Positions 30,776 to 40,410 of a stretch of DNA of 64,000 nucleotides are shown one piece after another. The translations under genes were made by a program, and so were the position numbers. Source of the DNA: Parahaliea mediterranea (GTDB taxonomy: Bacteria; Pseudomonadota; Gammaproteobacteria; Pseudomonadales; Halieaceae); contig NZ_QEWO01000002.1 of assembly GCF_003402235.1 (NCBI RefSeq), forward strand, positions 1 through 64,000. The letters are read 5' to 3'. Numbering within the stretch: position 1 is the stretch's first letter; every line of letters starts with the position of its first letter. The notes below the pieces were generated by a model. It was not told the DNA's origin and searched no databases. It saw only the letters and a list, made by a program, of their open reading frames with translations.

Positions 30776-31689
30776 GCGGCGCCCTCCACCAGGTTGACAA
30801 ACATTTCTTCTAGGCGATTGGCGCGGTTACGCATGCTGGTGACCTGTATGCCTGCGCGATCCAACTGGGCGAAAACATCGTTGATGTGCTGGCCCTTTTC
30901 CACTTCCACCTCCAGGCTGTGCTCGTCGATGACGCGGGTGACAAAGCCATCCACCGCCACGCTCTCGGGCAACATGCCGGCGCAGTCGAGAATGAATACC
31001 TCCCGGTGCAGGCGGCGCAACAGGTCGCGCACCGAGCTGTGCTCAACGATTTGGCCGTGGTTGATGATGGCGATGTTGCGGCACAGGGCCTCGGCCTCTT
31101 CCAGGTAGTGGGTGGTGAGAATAATGGTGGTGCCCTCGGCGTTGATCTTGCGCAAAAAATCCCACATGGAGCGGCGCATTTCGATGTCTACCCCGGCGGT
31201 GGGCTCATCCAGAATCAGCAGCTTGGGCTCGTGCACCAGGGCGCGAGCGATCATCAGGCGCCGCTTCATGCCGCCAGAGAGCATGCGCGATGCCACTTCG
31301 CGCTTGTCCCACAGGCCCAGTTCCTTCAGGTATTTGTCTGCCCGCTCGGCGGCCTGCTGGGCCGGCAGGCCGTAGTAGCCCGCCTGATTGACGACGATAT
31401 CCCGCACCTTCTCGAACTGGTTGAAGTTGAACTCCTGGGGCACGATGCCGATGAATTTTTTGGCGGCGGGAAAATCCTCGTCGATATCCACGCCATGCAC
31501 GGCCACCCTGCCCCCGCTCTTGCTGACCAGCGAGCAGATAATGCCAATAGTGGTGGATTTGCCGGCCCCGTTGGGGCCAAGCAGGGCGAAGAAGTCCCCC
31601 TGTTTGACCTCCAGGCTGATGCCCTTCAGGGCCTGAAAGCCGTTGCCGTAGGACTTGCTGAGATTTTCGATGGTCAGGGCTGATATCAT
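30772..31689 (-). CDS. yadG: ABC exporter ATPase (YadG-like)
   Basis: The product has 305 residues from the ATG at 31689. Walker A GPNGAGKST, signature LSGGMKRR and Walker B LLILDEPTAGVD are all intact, with the H-loop at TTHYLEEAE. The size matches E. coli YadG (308). It works with the permease encoded downstream. Confidence 0.93.
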   Translation of the reverse strand: MISALTIENLSKSYGNGFQALKGISLEVKQGDFFALLGPNGAGKSTTIGIICSLVSKSGGRVAVHGVDIDEDFPAAKKFIGIVPQEFNFNQFEKVRDIVVNQAGYYGLPAQQAAERADKYLKELGLWDKREVASRMLSGGMKRRLMIARALVHEPKLLILDEPTAGVDIEMRRSMWDFLRKINAEGTTIILTTHYLEEAEALCRNIAIINHGQIVEHSSVRDLLRRLHREVFILDCAGMLPESVAVDGFVTRVIDEHSLEVEVEKGQHINDVFAQLDRAGIQVTSMRNRANRLEEMFVNLVEGAA

Positions 31690-31784
31690 TGCGCCACGCG
31701 TCATTCTGCGGAAAACAAAACGCGCCATTGTACCTGCAATCCCCTCCCGTAACGACCACAGCAACCGCCACAGGACACCCCGAC

Positions 31785-32168
31785 ATGAACGATGAACAGT
31801 ACCTGCAACACAGCCTGGAAGCCTGGCGCCAGTTTGCCGACACCTTTGTAAAGCGCTGCGCGTCACTGCCGGAGGGCGACCCTCTGGCCGAACTGGCCGC
31901 CGCCTGCCAGCGGGCCGGAGCAACCAGCGATGCGCTTTACCAGGCCGGGCCGGAACTGGTCGCCCGGCTGTTCACCGGCTTCCCGGAATTTGCCCCCACG
32001 GTGCCGCGGGAATTGCTGTGGTTTTTGGGGGGCGAATGCCTGCACTACCTCACCGATGAAGAGATAGCCGCCTACCAGGAGATCGACGAAGCGCGCACGG
32101 CGGCGGCCTCCCGCGGCGAGGTCATCGACCTGGCGGCAGCGCGGGCCAAGCTACTGCCAAGCCACTGA
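31785..32168 (+). CDS. PA2817-family protein
   Basis: The product has 127 residues. The segment GFPEFAPTVPRELLWFLGGECLHYLTDEEIAAYQ matches the conserved centre of the Pseudomonas PA2817-like family, whose function is unknown. It is divergent from the yadGH pair. Confidence 0.75.
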   Translation: MNDEQYLQHSLEAWRQFADTFVKRCASLPEGDPLAELAAACQRAGATSDALYQAGPELVARLFTGFPEFAPTVPRELLWFLGGECLHYLTDEEIAAYQEIDEARTAAASRGEVIDLAAARAKLLPSH

Positions 32169-32209
32169 AAGCCCAGTAAAAAATCAGCCCGAATTTTGGA
32201 GTTTCGGGC

Positions 32210-32238
32210 TTGACGAGGGGGGCCACCCTACCTACAAT
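32210..32238 (+). promoter_or_regulatory. Promoter of the tRNA operon
   Basis: TTGACG (32210-32215) and TACAAT (32233-32238) are 17 bases apart and are followed by a GC-rich start region 27 bases before tRNA-Glu. The hairpin GCCCGAA/TTCGGGC (32187-32209) sits just upstream. Confidence 0.75.
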
Positions 32239-32264
32239 GCGCGCCTCTTGATTGAGACCGATGC

Positions 32265-32340
32265 GTCCCCTTCGTCTAGTGGCCTAGGACACCGCCCTTT
32301 CACGGCGGGAACAGGGGTTCGAACCCCCTAGGGGACGCCA
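32265..32340 (+). tRNA. tRNA-Glu(TTC)
   Basis: GTCCCCT pairs with AGGGGAC; the anticodon stem CCGCC...GGCGG holds a TTC anticodon; the CCA end is encoded. Confidence 0.97.
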
Positions 32341-32375
32341 CTCAAACAAGCGCTTTCAGGCTTCAGTCCTGGGAT

Positions 32376-32431
32376 GCGGGAATAGCTCAGTTGGTAGAGC
32401 GCAACCTTGCCAAGGTTGAGGGGGGACGCCA
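32376..32431 (+). pseudogene. Chimeric tRNA-Gly/tRNA-Glu remnant
   Basis: The first 46 bases are identical to the 5' part of the intact tRNA-Gly(GCC), through the anticodon arm. Then GGGGACGCCA follows, which is the 3' end of tRNA-Glu, so no T arm can form. The unit (tRNA-Glu tail, spacer, tRNA-Gly head) is present twice, so unequal recombination is the likely cause. Confidence 0.85.
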
Positions 32432-32480
32432 AGTCTCGCCGGTTCCGGCGACCGTGACGACGGTATAAACGCGTAGATGT

Positions 32481-32556
32481 GCGGGAATAGCTCAGTTGGT
32501 AGAGCGCAACCTTGCCAAGGTTGAGGTCGCCGGTTCGAACCCGGTTTCCCGCTCCA
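32481..32556 (+). tRNA. tRNA-Gly(GCC)
   Basis: GCGGGAA pairs with TTCCCGC; the anticodon loop TTGCCAA gives GCC; the TCCA end is encoded. Confidence 0.97.
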
Positions 32557-32577
32557 ATCCCCTCCCCCGAATCGCAC

Positions 32578-32991
32578 TTATTCTTCTTCCCTCAGCTTCA
32601 CTGATGCGCTGTTAATGCAGTAACGCATCCCGGTGGGCGGCGGGCCGTCGCTGAACAGGTGGCCGAGATGGCAGCCGCAGTGAACGCACTCCACTTCGGT
32701 GCGGCACATGCCGTGGCTGCTGTCGGGTTTTTCGACAATGCTGGCGCGCTCAATGGGGCGGTGGAAGCTGGGCCAGCCGCAGCCGGCATCGTATTTGGCA
32801 GAAGAGTGGAATAACGGACTGTCGCAGCAGCGGCAGTGATAGACACCCGGGGCATCGCACTCCCAGTACTCGCCGGTAAAGGCCCGCTCGGTACCCTGCT
32901 GGCGGCACACATGAAACTGCTGGGGCGTGAGTCGCGCACGCCAGTAAGCATCGTCCCTGGGTACCACTTTGTCTGGTGTTTTACCAACCAT
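32578..32991 (-). CDS. msrB: Peptide-methionine (R)-S-oxide reductase
   Basis: The product has 137 residues. It has the two zinc CxxC pairs (CRCC and CVHC), GCGWPSFHRP, and the catalytic Cys in RYCINSASV. It repairs oxidised methionine. Confidence 0.96.
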   Translation of the reverse strand: MVGKTPDKVVPRDDAYWRARLTPQQFHVCRQQGTERAFTGEYWECDAPGVYHCRCCDSPLFHSSAKYDAGCGWPSFHRPIERASIVEKPDSSHGMCRTEVECVHCGCHLGHLFSDGPPPTGMRYCINSASVKLREEE

Positions 32992-33095
32992 CGCCCGCTA
33001 CCCCGCCAGCCCGAAATCCGACCATAGCATACACCGGCGGCGGATTGCGCCGTTTTACGGATTGATGAAATCACCCCCCACCTGGGGCTTGTGGC

Positions 33096-34238
33096 TCAGC
33101 CGCCGGCGGCCACGCGATAGAGGATTTCGTCGTCGTAGCCGGTCACCACGGGGTAGTAGCCAGCCAGTTCGCGATCCAGCGCTGGGTCGTTGGTGTCCAC
33201 CAGCAGGGGGCGGCCCTCCAGGGCGGCTATCTTGGATTTGGCGGCGATCAGGCGGATATTGTCGCGCCCCACGGCGCGAATGACCGCCGGCGAAAACTGC
33301 TGGTTGCCACGGCCGAAGATATGCCCCTGGCCGCCAATGGCAGTGACGATCATCTGCACCGGGCCGGTGTGGGCCCCCAGCAGTGCCAGCAGGCGCGCCT
33401 CATCGGCGTCCGCCGCCAGAACCTGGCCGCCGCAAAGGGCATCAACCCCCAGCAGGGTGGCCGGCAGACCCAGTTCTTCCAGCAGCGCGGCGGTGGTGGA
33501 ACCGGGGCCCAGCAGGTACAGCGTTTTATCATCCAGCGCCGGCGCCAGCCAGGCGGCGATATCGGCGGCCACCAGGGCCTGGTCTTCACGCCCGCCCACC
33601 TTGGTGTGCTGCAGGAAGCGGCCCTCCCCCGGCACGCTCATTTCGCCGTAGAAGCGGGTGCGTACCCGGCCCTGGCGAAAGGCGTCCTCGTCGATGTCAC
33701 GCACTTCCTGGCGCCGCAAACCCACCAGGCCGCCACGCGCCAGTTGCAGCAGCAATTCCCCGGCCGCCTCGGGCGACACGGCAAACACGCCCGAGTGCAT
33801 TTTCACCCCGGCGGGAATACCGAGCACCGGCTGCTGCTCGCCCACGGCATCGAAAACATCCCGCGCGGTGCCATCGCCGCCAGCGAATACCAGCAGGTCG
33901 CAGTGCTGGCAGAGGGTGGCGGCGGCCTGGCGGGTGTCGGCGGCGCTGCTCATCTGGCCCTGGCAGCTGCCCTCGGCAGCGCCCAGCACCTGCGGGGCAA
34001 AGCCCAGCGCCTCCAGCACCTGCTGGCCCATATCGCCGCCCCAGGTCACAAACGACAGCTCGGCCGCGCACTCGCGCAACAGTGACAGGGCGCGCTGGGC
34101 ACGCCCCGCCGCGCGCTGGGGGTTGCCCTCTGCGGCCACCCGCTCGCGGACGGCCTCCCCGTCGGAGCCCTTGAGCGCCAGGCTGCCCCCAACGCCTGCC
34201 AGCGGGTTGACCAGCAGGCCAATGCACAGGGCACTCAT
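33096..34238 (-). CDS. ATP-NAD/AcoX kinase-family protein
   Basis: The product has 380 residues. LLVNPLAGVGGSLALKGSDG at the N-terminus and VFAGGDGTARDVF carry the GGDGT signature of the NAD kinase/diacylglycerol kinase fold; GIPAGVKMHSGVFAVSP and TAIGGQGHIFGRGNQQ are typical of the AcoX-like branch. Its true substrate is not certain. The start overlaps pdxB by 4 bases. Confidence 0.85.
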   Translation of the reverse strand: MSALCIGLLVNPLAGVGGSLALKGSDGEAVRERVAAEGNPQRAAGRAQRALSLLRECAAELSFVTWGGDMGQQVLEALGFAPQVLGAAEGSCQGQMSSAADTRQAAATLCQHCDLLVFAGGDGTARDVFDAVGEQQPVLGIPAGVKMHSGVFAVSPEAAGELLLQLARGGLVGLRRQEVRDIDEDAFRQGRVRTRFYGEMSVPGEGRFLQHTKVGGREDQALVAADIAAWLAPALDDKTLYLLGPGSTTAALLEELGLPATLLGVDALCGGQVLAADADEARLLALLGAHTGPVQMIVTAIGGQGHIFGRGNQQFSPAVIRAVGRDNIRLIAAKSKIAALEGRPLLVDTNDPALDRELAGYYPVVTGYDDEILYRVAAGG

Positions 34239-35377
34239 TGCGCACTACCCCCGTCTGCCACCCGGTAACCGAGCGCCGTCGCCCAGGCGGCGGGGGCGGC
34301 CGGCGCATACACCGGGCTCCCCTTCAGTTCGCGCCGCTGGGGATACAGGCGGCGCAAGGCATCAAAGGCCTGGGCTGCCTGCGCCCCGCTGGCGCCGGCC
34401 AACGCATCGCGCAGGGCGGCATCGTCGGCCCGAATGTCGTAGCGGGCCTGCAGCAACCAGCGCAACAGGTCACCGCCGGCAAGCCCCGGCGGGGCTGCCA
34501 ATGTTGCCACCGCATCACCTTCCAGCAGTGCCGGCGGCGCCAGGTCGAAGGCCGCCGCCAGCGCTGCCCCCAGCATGCGGGTGCCTTCCAGCTTGGCGTC
34601 CAGGCTGTGGCCGGCGATATGGGGGGTACCCAGGCGCACCTGCTGCAACAGCCCAGGCTGCAAGTGGGGCTCGTGCTCCCACACATCCAGCACGCAAGCC
34701 GGCCCCCGCCCCTGCTGCAACAGGCTGCACAGGGCGGCGTTATCCACCACCGCGCCGCGGCTGGCGTTGATCAGCAGGCTGTGTTGGGGCAACTGCTCCA
34801 GCGCCTGGGCATCCAGCAGGTGATAGCTCGGGTGGGGTTTGCGGCGGGTGAGTTCCGGGTGCAGGCAGATGACATCCGCCGCCAGCACCGCCGCCAGGTC
34901 GGCGGCGTCTTCCACCGACTCCAGCCAGGGATCATGGGCGCGCACCTGCACACCCAGGGCGCGGGCGCAGCGGGCCAGTGCGCGCCCCACATGCCCCTGC
35001 CCCACAATGCCGAGCACCCCGCCTTCCAGCAGGCGCTCCAGGTAGTTGTCGCAGGCGGCGATGGCCGCCAGTACATATTCCACCACGGCATTGGCATTGG
35101 AGCCCCGGGCGTGGGCAAAGCGAATACCCTGCTCCGCCAGGTAGTGCGCGTCCACGTGCTCCAGCCCGCTGGTGGCGGTGCCCACAAAGCGCACCCCGGT
35201 ACCGCGCAGCAGTTCGCTGTCCACACTGGTGACCGAGCGTACCAGCAGCACATCCGCGCCTTGCAGGTCCTGCCGGCGCAGGCTGCGCCCTTCCACCAGT
35301 TGCACTTCGCCATAGGGGCTGAACACGGTTTCCACCCCCCGCATATTGGCGTCGGCAACAATTGTCAGTCCACTCAT
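34235..35377 (-). CDS. pdxB: Erythronate-4-phosphate dehydrogenase
   Basis: The product has 380 residues, the PdxB size. GIVGQGHVGRALA is the NAD-binding loop, NASRGAVVDNAAL and HIAGHSLDAKLEGT are the PdxB forms of the D-2-hydroxyacid dehydrogenase motifs, and a C-terminal dimerisation domain follows. It makes the vitamin B6 precursor. Confidence 0.95.
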   Translation of the reverse strand: MSGLTIVADANMRGVETVFSPYGEVQLVEGRSLRRQDLQGADVLLVRSVTSVDSELLRGTGVRFVGTATSGLEHVDAHYLAEQGIRFAHARGSNANAVVEYVLAAIAACDNYLERLLEGGVLGIVGQGHVGRALARCARALGVQVRAHDPWLESVEDAADLAAVLAADVICLHPELTRRKPHPSYHLLDAQALEQLPQHSLLINASRGAVVDNAALCSLLQQGRGPACVLDVWEHEPHLQPGLLQQVRLGTPHIAGHSLDAKLEGTRMLGAALAAAFDLAPPALLEGDAVATLAAPPGLAGGDLLRWLLQARYDIRADDAALRDALAGASGAQAAQAFDALRRLYPQRRELKGSPVYAPAAPAAWATALGYRVADGGSAQ

Positions 35378-35415
35378 GTCCAGTCTCCGGCAAGCCGCCC
35401 GCAGCGGGCGGCAGC

Positions 35416-36318
35416 TCAGGCGGCGGCGCGCGCCGCCAGTTGTTCACAGCGTTGCAGCAGGCGGCCACCCAGGCCCAACTGCTGCAGGTAATCGCGCCCC
35501 GCCAGCAGGGCGGGCGCTTCAAGCCGCCAGTGAGGCATGTTATCCACCCCGGGAATGGCCGGCTCCAGGCGGGCCAGTTCACGGGACATCAGCGCCTGGG
35601 GCCAGTGCGCCTGTAGTTTGCGCTGCAGGCTGAGGGCGCCGCGCAGGGGCAGCGCCGCCACCTCGTCCAGTCGCTCACCCAGCGCATCCAGGCTGCTGAA
35701 GTGCGACAGCAGCGCTGCGGCGCTGCGCGCGCCCACGCCCGGTACACCTGGAATGTCATCAATGGCATCACCCACCAGAGCCTGATAATCCGGAAACTGA
35801 TGCGGCGCAACACCAAAGCGCGCGGTAAAAGCCTTTACATCCAGTGCCTGGTCCGCTGCGGCATCCCACAGTGTGTCGTCGCCGCACAGTAGTTGCCCCA
35901 GGTCTTTGTCGCGGCTGACCAGGGTGACCGCGTAACCCTGCCCCCGGCACTGGCGGGCAAGCGTGGCCAGGTAATCGTCCGCCTCATAGCGGGGGCCGCC
36001 GTAGCAGGCCAGGCCCAGGCGTTCGGTCAGCTCCCGGCAGGCATGCAACTGAAATGCCAGCGCTTCATCAGGCAGTGCACGGCTGGCTTTATAGGCGGGG
36101 TAGATGGCATGGCGAAAGCAGCTGCCCAGGCTTTCGTCAAAGGCCGCCGCCAGCGGCGCCTGTGGCGCGCAGCGCTCCACCATGCCCAGCAAAAAACCGG
36201 CGTAGCCCACCACCGCGTTCAGCGGCATGCCCCGGGGGGTATGCCAGCGGTCTGGCAGCGAAAACCAGGCGCGAAAAATATAGATGGAGGTATCGAGCAG
36301 CCAGGCCCGCTGTGGCAT
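35416..36318 (-). CDS. 5'-3' exonuclease family protein (Xni-like)
   Basis: The product has 300 residues. It shows the FEN/PolI N-terminal nuclease layout: LLDTSIYIFRAWF, AFDESLGSCFRHAIYPAYKA, EADDYLATLA, SRDKDLGQLL, and a helix-hairpin-helix in DDIPGVPGVGARSAAALL. Acidic metal ligands look intact. It overlaps the next upstream gene by one base. Confidence 0.85.
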   Translation of the reverse strand: MPQRAWLLDTSIYIFRAWFSLPDRWHTPRGMPLNAVVGYAGFLLGMVERCAPQAPLAAAFDESLGSCFRHAIYPAYKASRALPDEALAFQLHACRELTERLGLACYGGPRYEADDYLATLARQCRGQGYAVTLVSRDKDLGQLLCGDDTLWDAAADQALDVKAFTARFGVAPHQFPDYQALVGDAIDDIPGVPGVGARSAAALLSHFSSLDALGERLDEVAALPLRGALSLQRKLQAHWPQALMSRELARLEPAIPGVDNMPHWRLEAPALLAGRDYLQQLGLGGRLLQRCEQLAARAAA

Positions 36319-36968
36319 CAAGCGAGGTCGTCCACGCTGAAGCTCAGGGCCTGCGCCTGCAGGTGCGTGCCAAAGTCCTCGCTGAGCGCGGCAAACCAGC
36401 GCGCTGCCCGGGGCGGCAGGCCGCGCTGGCTGCGGGCATTGGCGGCGGCGGTCACCGCCTGGCGGAAGGCCGCTTCCTGGCGGCGCGCGGCCTCGCCGCC
36501 GCTCAAGTTGTCCAGGCTGAGCCGAAAGGGATAGCCACAGGCCCGGGCAAAGAACCACTCCAGCGCCTGGGGCGCCACCTCCACCTGCTGGAAGGCCGCC
36601 TGCTGCTGCTCACTGCGTCCGTCCGGGGCGTACCAGTAGCCGAAATCCCGCTGCTGGCGCCGGGCGGGCCCGGCAATGCACCAGTGGGCGGTTTCGTGCA
36701 GGGCACTGGCAAAGTAGTCGTCGCGAAAGTACAGGCGGTGCGCATCGCAGGGGCCGCCGGGGCCCGGCTCTGTCGCCGGGATGTATTCCGGTTCCGGGGC
36801 GCCGCCAATCAATCGGGTGTTTTCGCTGTGGCCAAAGCAGCGCTGGAATAACTGCTCTAGCCGCCGGCTGTCGAAGGTGGCGTCACTGGCGTCACGCAAG
36901 GTATTGACGGGTTCGGCGCGGGGCACGCCCAATGCAGCGGCCCCCAGTGCCTGCTGGATCGCCGTCAT
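36318..36968 (-). CDS. epmC: Elongation factor P hydroxylase
   Basis: The product has 216 residues from the ATG at 36968. [10 protein letters not shown] and [16 protein letters not shown] followed by [13 protein letters not shown] are hallmarks of YfcM/EpmC, which hydroxylates the modified lysine of EF-P. The start overlaps tusA-like by 4 bases. Confidence 0.9.
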   Translation of the reverse strand: MTAIQQALGAAALGVPRAEPVNTLRDASDATFDSRRLEQLFQRCFGHSENTRLIGGAPEPEYIPATEPGPGGPCDAHRLYFRDDYFASALHETAHWCIAGPARRQQRDFGYWYAPDGRSEQQQAAFQQVEVAPQALEWFFARACGYPFRLSLDNLSGGEAARRQEAAFRQAVTAAANARSQRGLPPRAARWFAALSEDFGTHLQAQALSFSVDDLA

Positions 36969-37219
36969 GCCGCCGGCGCCGCCTTGCGCAGCCAGTAGCG
37001 GTATTCGCCGGCGTCCGCTTCCTGGTGCACCAGTTCGTGCCCCAGAAAGTGGCAGAACTTGGGAATGTCGCGCTGGGTTGCCGGGTCGGTGGCGATCACT
37101 TCCACCACCTCGCCCACGGCCATATCGCGCACTGCGTTGTGCAGCATCATCACCGGCTCTGGGCAGTACAGGCCACGGGTGTCCAGCTGGTGCTGGCCGG
37201 GCGGGGGCGCTGCACTCAC
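36965..37219 (-). CDS. tusA: TusA-family sulfurtransferase
   Basis: The product has 84 residues. [20 protein letters not shown] holds the active CPxP Cys, and [21 protein letters not shown] is typical. It relays sulfur, for instance to tRNA thiolation. Confidence 0.92.
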   Translation of the reverse strand: MSAAPPPGQHQLDTRGLYCPEPVMMLHNAVRDMAVGEVVEVIATDPATQRDIPKFCHFLGHELVHQEADAGEYRYWLRKAAPAA

Positions 37220-37491
37220 GCGCCGCCTGCCTCGCCCTCATGGCAAACCTCGCCCGCCAGCCACTGGGCGGCCTGCTCGACGTCCACCAGATCCCAGTGT
37301 TCGGATTCGGCGTCAAAAAGCAGCTTCAATGCCCCGCTGTGCAGGCCGCGGCGCAACTGGGCGACCTTGGCCTCCAGGCTGGCTTCGCGCAGGCCGTAGT
37401 CGGTGCCATCGCGGGAGGCAAACTCCTCCAGCAGGGCCTGCAGGGTGTCGGCCTGCAGGCGGCCGACGGGAATGTCCAGCACCTGGGCCAT
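37216..37491 (-). CDS. YheU-family protein
   Basis: The product has 91 residues. [31 protein letters not shown] matches the YheU (UPF0270) family, whose role is unknown. It overlaps its neighbours on both sides, so it belongs to the epmC-tusA unit. Confidence 0.85.
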   Translation of the reverse strand: MAQVLDIPVGRLQADTLQALLEEFASRDGTDYGLREASLEAKVAQLRRGLHSGALKLLFDAESEHWDLVDVEQAAQWLAGEVCHEGEAGGA

Positions 37492-38288
37492 CAGGCTCCC
37501 GGGCGCTCGAACAGCAGGGTCATGCGGTCGCTCTCGCCAATGGCCAGGTACTTCTCGCGGTCTTTTTCACCGTCGCGCAGCCCGGGCGGCAGGTTCCACA
37601 CGCCATTGGGGTGGTCTGCGGTGTCTTTGGGGTTGGCGTTGATGTCAGCGCGCTTCACCAGCTTGAAGCCGGCCTTTTGCGCCGCCGCAATCACATAGTC
37701 TTCAGTGACGTAACCGCTGGCTTTCATCGCCTCTACGTCGGTGCCGGGTTTGGCGCGGTGCTGCACCAGACCAAAACGGCCACCGGGCTTTAAGGCGGTG
37801 AAGATGGCGGCAAGCGTGGGCTCCAGTACGTCGCCGCGCATCCAGCTGTGTACGTTGCGAAAGGCCACGGCCAGATCGACCGAGCCGGCCGGCGCCGCGG
37901 TCATTTCGCTGGGAGGCTGTAGCTGGGTGACCACCACGGCGCTGTACAGGTCGCTATCCGCCGCCAGTTTTTGCAGGTACTGGCCGAGTGAATTGCGGTA
38001 GTAGGCATTGGGCGGGTTGAGGCTGGCGTGGGCGGCGTAGTAGGTGCCGTTGTCCTTCATCAGCGGGGCAATCACCTCGGTGTACCAGCAGCCGCCGGGG
38101 GCCACTTCCAGCACGTTCATGCCTTCCTGCAGGCCGAAGAATTCCAGGGTTTCGCGCGGGTGGCGGAAGGTGTCACGGGCGCGGTTTTCCTCGCTGCGCT
38201 GGGCGCCATTGAGGGCGGTGTCCCAGTCCAGTGCGGCGTGTGCGAGGCCGGCGGACAGGGCAAACAGCAGTGCGATGCCAACTTTCAT
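37491..38288 (-). CDS. Exported SAM-dependent methyltransferase-like protein
   Basis: The product has 265 residues with a signal peptide (MKVGIALLFALSAGLAHA). The core shows a class I methyltransferase fold with MNVLEVAPGGCWYTEVIAP and a later LKPGGRFGLVQH strand. Periplasmic members of this family have no known substrate; whether it binds SAM there is uncertain. Confidence 0.8.
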   Translation of the reverse strand: MKVGIALLFALSAGLAHAALDWDTALNGAQRSEENRARDTFRHPRETLEFFGLQEGMNVLEVAPGGCWYTEVIAPLMKDNGTYYAAHASLNPPNAYYRNSLGQYLQKLAADSDLYSAVVVTQLQPPSEMTAAPAGSVDLAVAFRNVHSWMRGDVLEPTLAAIFTALKPGGRFGLVQHRAKPGTDVEAMKASGYVTEDYVIAAAQKAGFKLVKRADINANPKDTADHPNGVWNLPPGLRDGEKDREKYLAIGESDRMTLLFERPGA

Positions 38289-38362
38289 GTCGAGCTCCTT
38301 ATAACAAGGGGAATTTGCGCGTTAATATACGGCCTGCGTAAACGAATGTGGAGTCCAGTGGC

Positions 38363-38890
38363 ATGGAAACATCTTATATCGTCACCTTTATCGGCGATGA
38401 CCGCCCCGGCCTGGTGGAACAGCTGTCGGCCGTGATTGGCGCCGCCGGCGGCAACTGGCAGGAAAGCCGCATGACCCAGCTCGGCGGCAAGTTCGCCGGC
38501 CTGGTGCTGGTGAGCCTGCCCACCGACAGCGCCAGCGGCCTTGAAACCGAGCTCAAGGGCCTGGCTGCCAGCGGCCTGAGTGTGCGGGTAACCCCCACCG
38601 CCTCCACCGTTGCCCTGGCCACGGCCCGGCGCATCAAGCTCAGCCTGATCGGGCCGGACCGCCCCGGCATTGTGCTGGAAGTGTCCCGCGCCCTGGCGAA
38701 GCAGCAGTTCAATGTGGTGGAGATGGACAGCGAGGTGGTGAGCGCCCCGATGACCGCCGAACCCCTGTTCCAGGCCCTGATCGAGGCGGACATCGCCCCG
38801 GACGCGCGGCTGGAGGAGCTGTCGGAGGCACTGGAGGCCATCGGCAACGAGATGGCCCTGGATATCGACCTGGAGGAAATCCTCGGCTAA
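38363..38890 (+). CDS. Glycine cleavage regulator GcvR-like (two ACT domains)
   Basis: The product has 175 residues. Two ACT domains are seen (DDRPGLVEQLSAVI at the N-terminus, GPDRPGIVLEVSRAL in the middle). The ATG at 38363 has GGAG 9 bases upstream. GcvR relatives sense glycine and restrain GcvA. Confidence 0.88.
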   Translation: METSYIVTFIGDDRPGLVEQLSAVIGAAGGNWQESRMTQLGGKFAGLVLVSLPTDSASGLETELKGLAASGLSVRVTPTASTVALATARRIKLSLIGPDRPGIVLEVSRALAKQQFNVVEMDSEVVSAPMTAEPLFQALIEADIAPDARLEELSEALEAIGNEMALDIDLEEILG

Positions 38891-38903
38891 GGCTGCCGGC
38901 GGC

Positions 38904-39131
38904 TCAATCCCTGCGCCGCAGCAGCCGGCGCAGTCCAATCCACACCGCGGCAAACAGCGCCGCGGCGGCAATGGAAAAGCCCACCATCAGCAGCGCGCCC
39001 AGCGCCAGTTGCAGCAGGGTGTCGGTTGACACCCCGAACTGGTCCACCGCCGTCCACACCAGGGTGGCCAGGGCCAGAATACCCAGCACCATGGTGCGCA
39101 GGAAACGCTTGGCAGCGCGAGTTTTAGCCAT
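38904..39131 (-). CDS. Small two-helix membrane protein
   Basis: The product has 75 residues with hydrophobic helices at about 12-30 and 40-66 and a basic end (RRLLRRRD). No family is recognised. It sits 12 bases after aroC and may share its transcript. Confidence 0.6.
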   Translation of the reverse strand: MAKTRAAKRFLRTMVLGILALATLVWTAVDQFGVSTDTLLQLALGALLMVGFSIAAAALFAAVWIGLRRLLRRRD

Positions 39132-39143
39132 GCGCAGGCGGCC

Positions 39144-40256
39144 CTAGGCCCGCGGTTCCGGCGCCCGGGCCGGAATCACCGGGGTATCGCACTGCACGTC
39201 CATGTTCTGCCCCCGGTGGCGCAGCACATGATCCATCAGCACCAACGCCAGCATGGCCTCGGCAATGGGCGTGGCGCGAATACCCACGCAGGGGTCGTGG
39301 CGGCCGTGGGTGGCCATTTCCATGGCCTGGCCGGCAGTATCAATGGTGGCCCCCGGTTGGCGAATGCTGGAGGTGGGCTTGAGAGCAATGCTCACGGTAA
39401 TGTCCTGGCCGCTGGAAATCCCCCCCAGCACGCCCCCGGCGTTGTTGCCCACAAAACCCTCGGGCGTCAGCAGGTCGCGGTGCTCGCTGCCGTGCTGCTC
39501 CACACTGGCAAAGCCGGCACCAATCTCCACCCCCTTCACTGCGTTGATGCCCATCATGGCACTGGCGATGTCGGCGTCCAGGCGGTCGAAGACCGGCTCG
39601 CCCAGCCCCGGCATCACGCCGCTGGCCACCACGTTGATGCGCGCGCCAATGGAGTCGCCGCGCTTGTTCAGCGCCGCCATGAACTCTTCCATCTCTCCCA
39701 CTTTACCGGCATCCGGGCAGAAGAAGGGGTTGGTTTCCACGCAGTTCCAGTCCAGCTGTTCCGCGCGAATGGGGCCGAGCTGGCTCAGATAGCCCCGCAC
39801 CAGAATGCCGTAGCGCTCGCGCAGGTATTTTTTGGCAATGGCGCCGGCGGCAACGCGCATGGCGGTTTCGCGGGCCGACGACCGGCCGCCGCCACGGTAG
39901 TCGCGAAAACCGTACTTCTGGTTGTAGGTGTAGTCCGCGTGGGCCGGGCGGAAGGTGTTCTGGATGTTGGAATAATCCTTGGAGCGCTGGTCGGTGTTCT
40001 CGATCAGCAGCCCGATGGAGGTGCCGGTGGTTTTGCCCTCGAAAACACCGGAGAGAATCTTCACCTCGTCCGCCTCGCGGCGCTGGGTGGTGTAGCGGGA
40101 GGTGCCGGGCTTGCGCCGGTTGAGGTCGTGCTGCAGGTCGCTGGCTGCCAGCGCCAGCCCCGGCGGGCAGCCGTCAACAATGCAGCCCAGAGCCGGCCCG
40201 TGACTTTCGCCAAAGCTGGTAACGGTAAACAGTTTGCCAAAGGTATTGCCAGCCAT
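39144..40256 (-). CDS. aroC: Chorismate synthase
   Basis: The product has 370 residues from the ATG at 40256. [18 protein letters not shown] at the N-terminus, [19 protein letters not shown] and [17 protein letters not shown] near the end are the three family signatures. It closes the shikimate pathway. Confidence 0.97.
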   Translation of the reverse strand: MAGNTFGKLFTVTSFGESHGPALGCIVDGCPPGLALAASDLQHDLNRRKPGTSRYTTQRREADEVKILSGVFEGKTTGTSIGLLIENTDQRSKDYSNIQNTFRPAHADYTYNQKYGFRDYRGGGRSSARETAMRVAAGAIAKKYLRERYGILVRGYLSQLGPIRAEQLDWNCVETNPFFCPDAGKVGEMEEFMAALNKRGDSIGARINVVASGVMPGLGEPVFDRLDADIASAMMGINAVKGVEIGAGFASVEQHGSEHRDLLTPEGFVGNNAGGVLGGISSGQDITVSIALKPTSSIRQPGATIDTAGQAMEMATHGRHDPCVGIRATPIAEAMLALVLMDHVLRHRGQNMDVQCDTPVIPARAPEPRA

Positions 40257-40410
40257 GGTGAGAAATCCCGCGCCCAAAAGCGGCTAATTATAAAGGGAGG
40301 CCGGGGCTGTCCGATAGCACCTGCCCGGCATCCTGGCGCACGGGGCAATATTGTTCAATACAGCGGCTGCGGCCGGCAGCAGTCTGGGCGCCCTGGCTGC
40401 TACACCGAAC

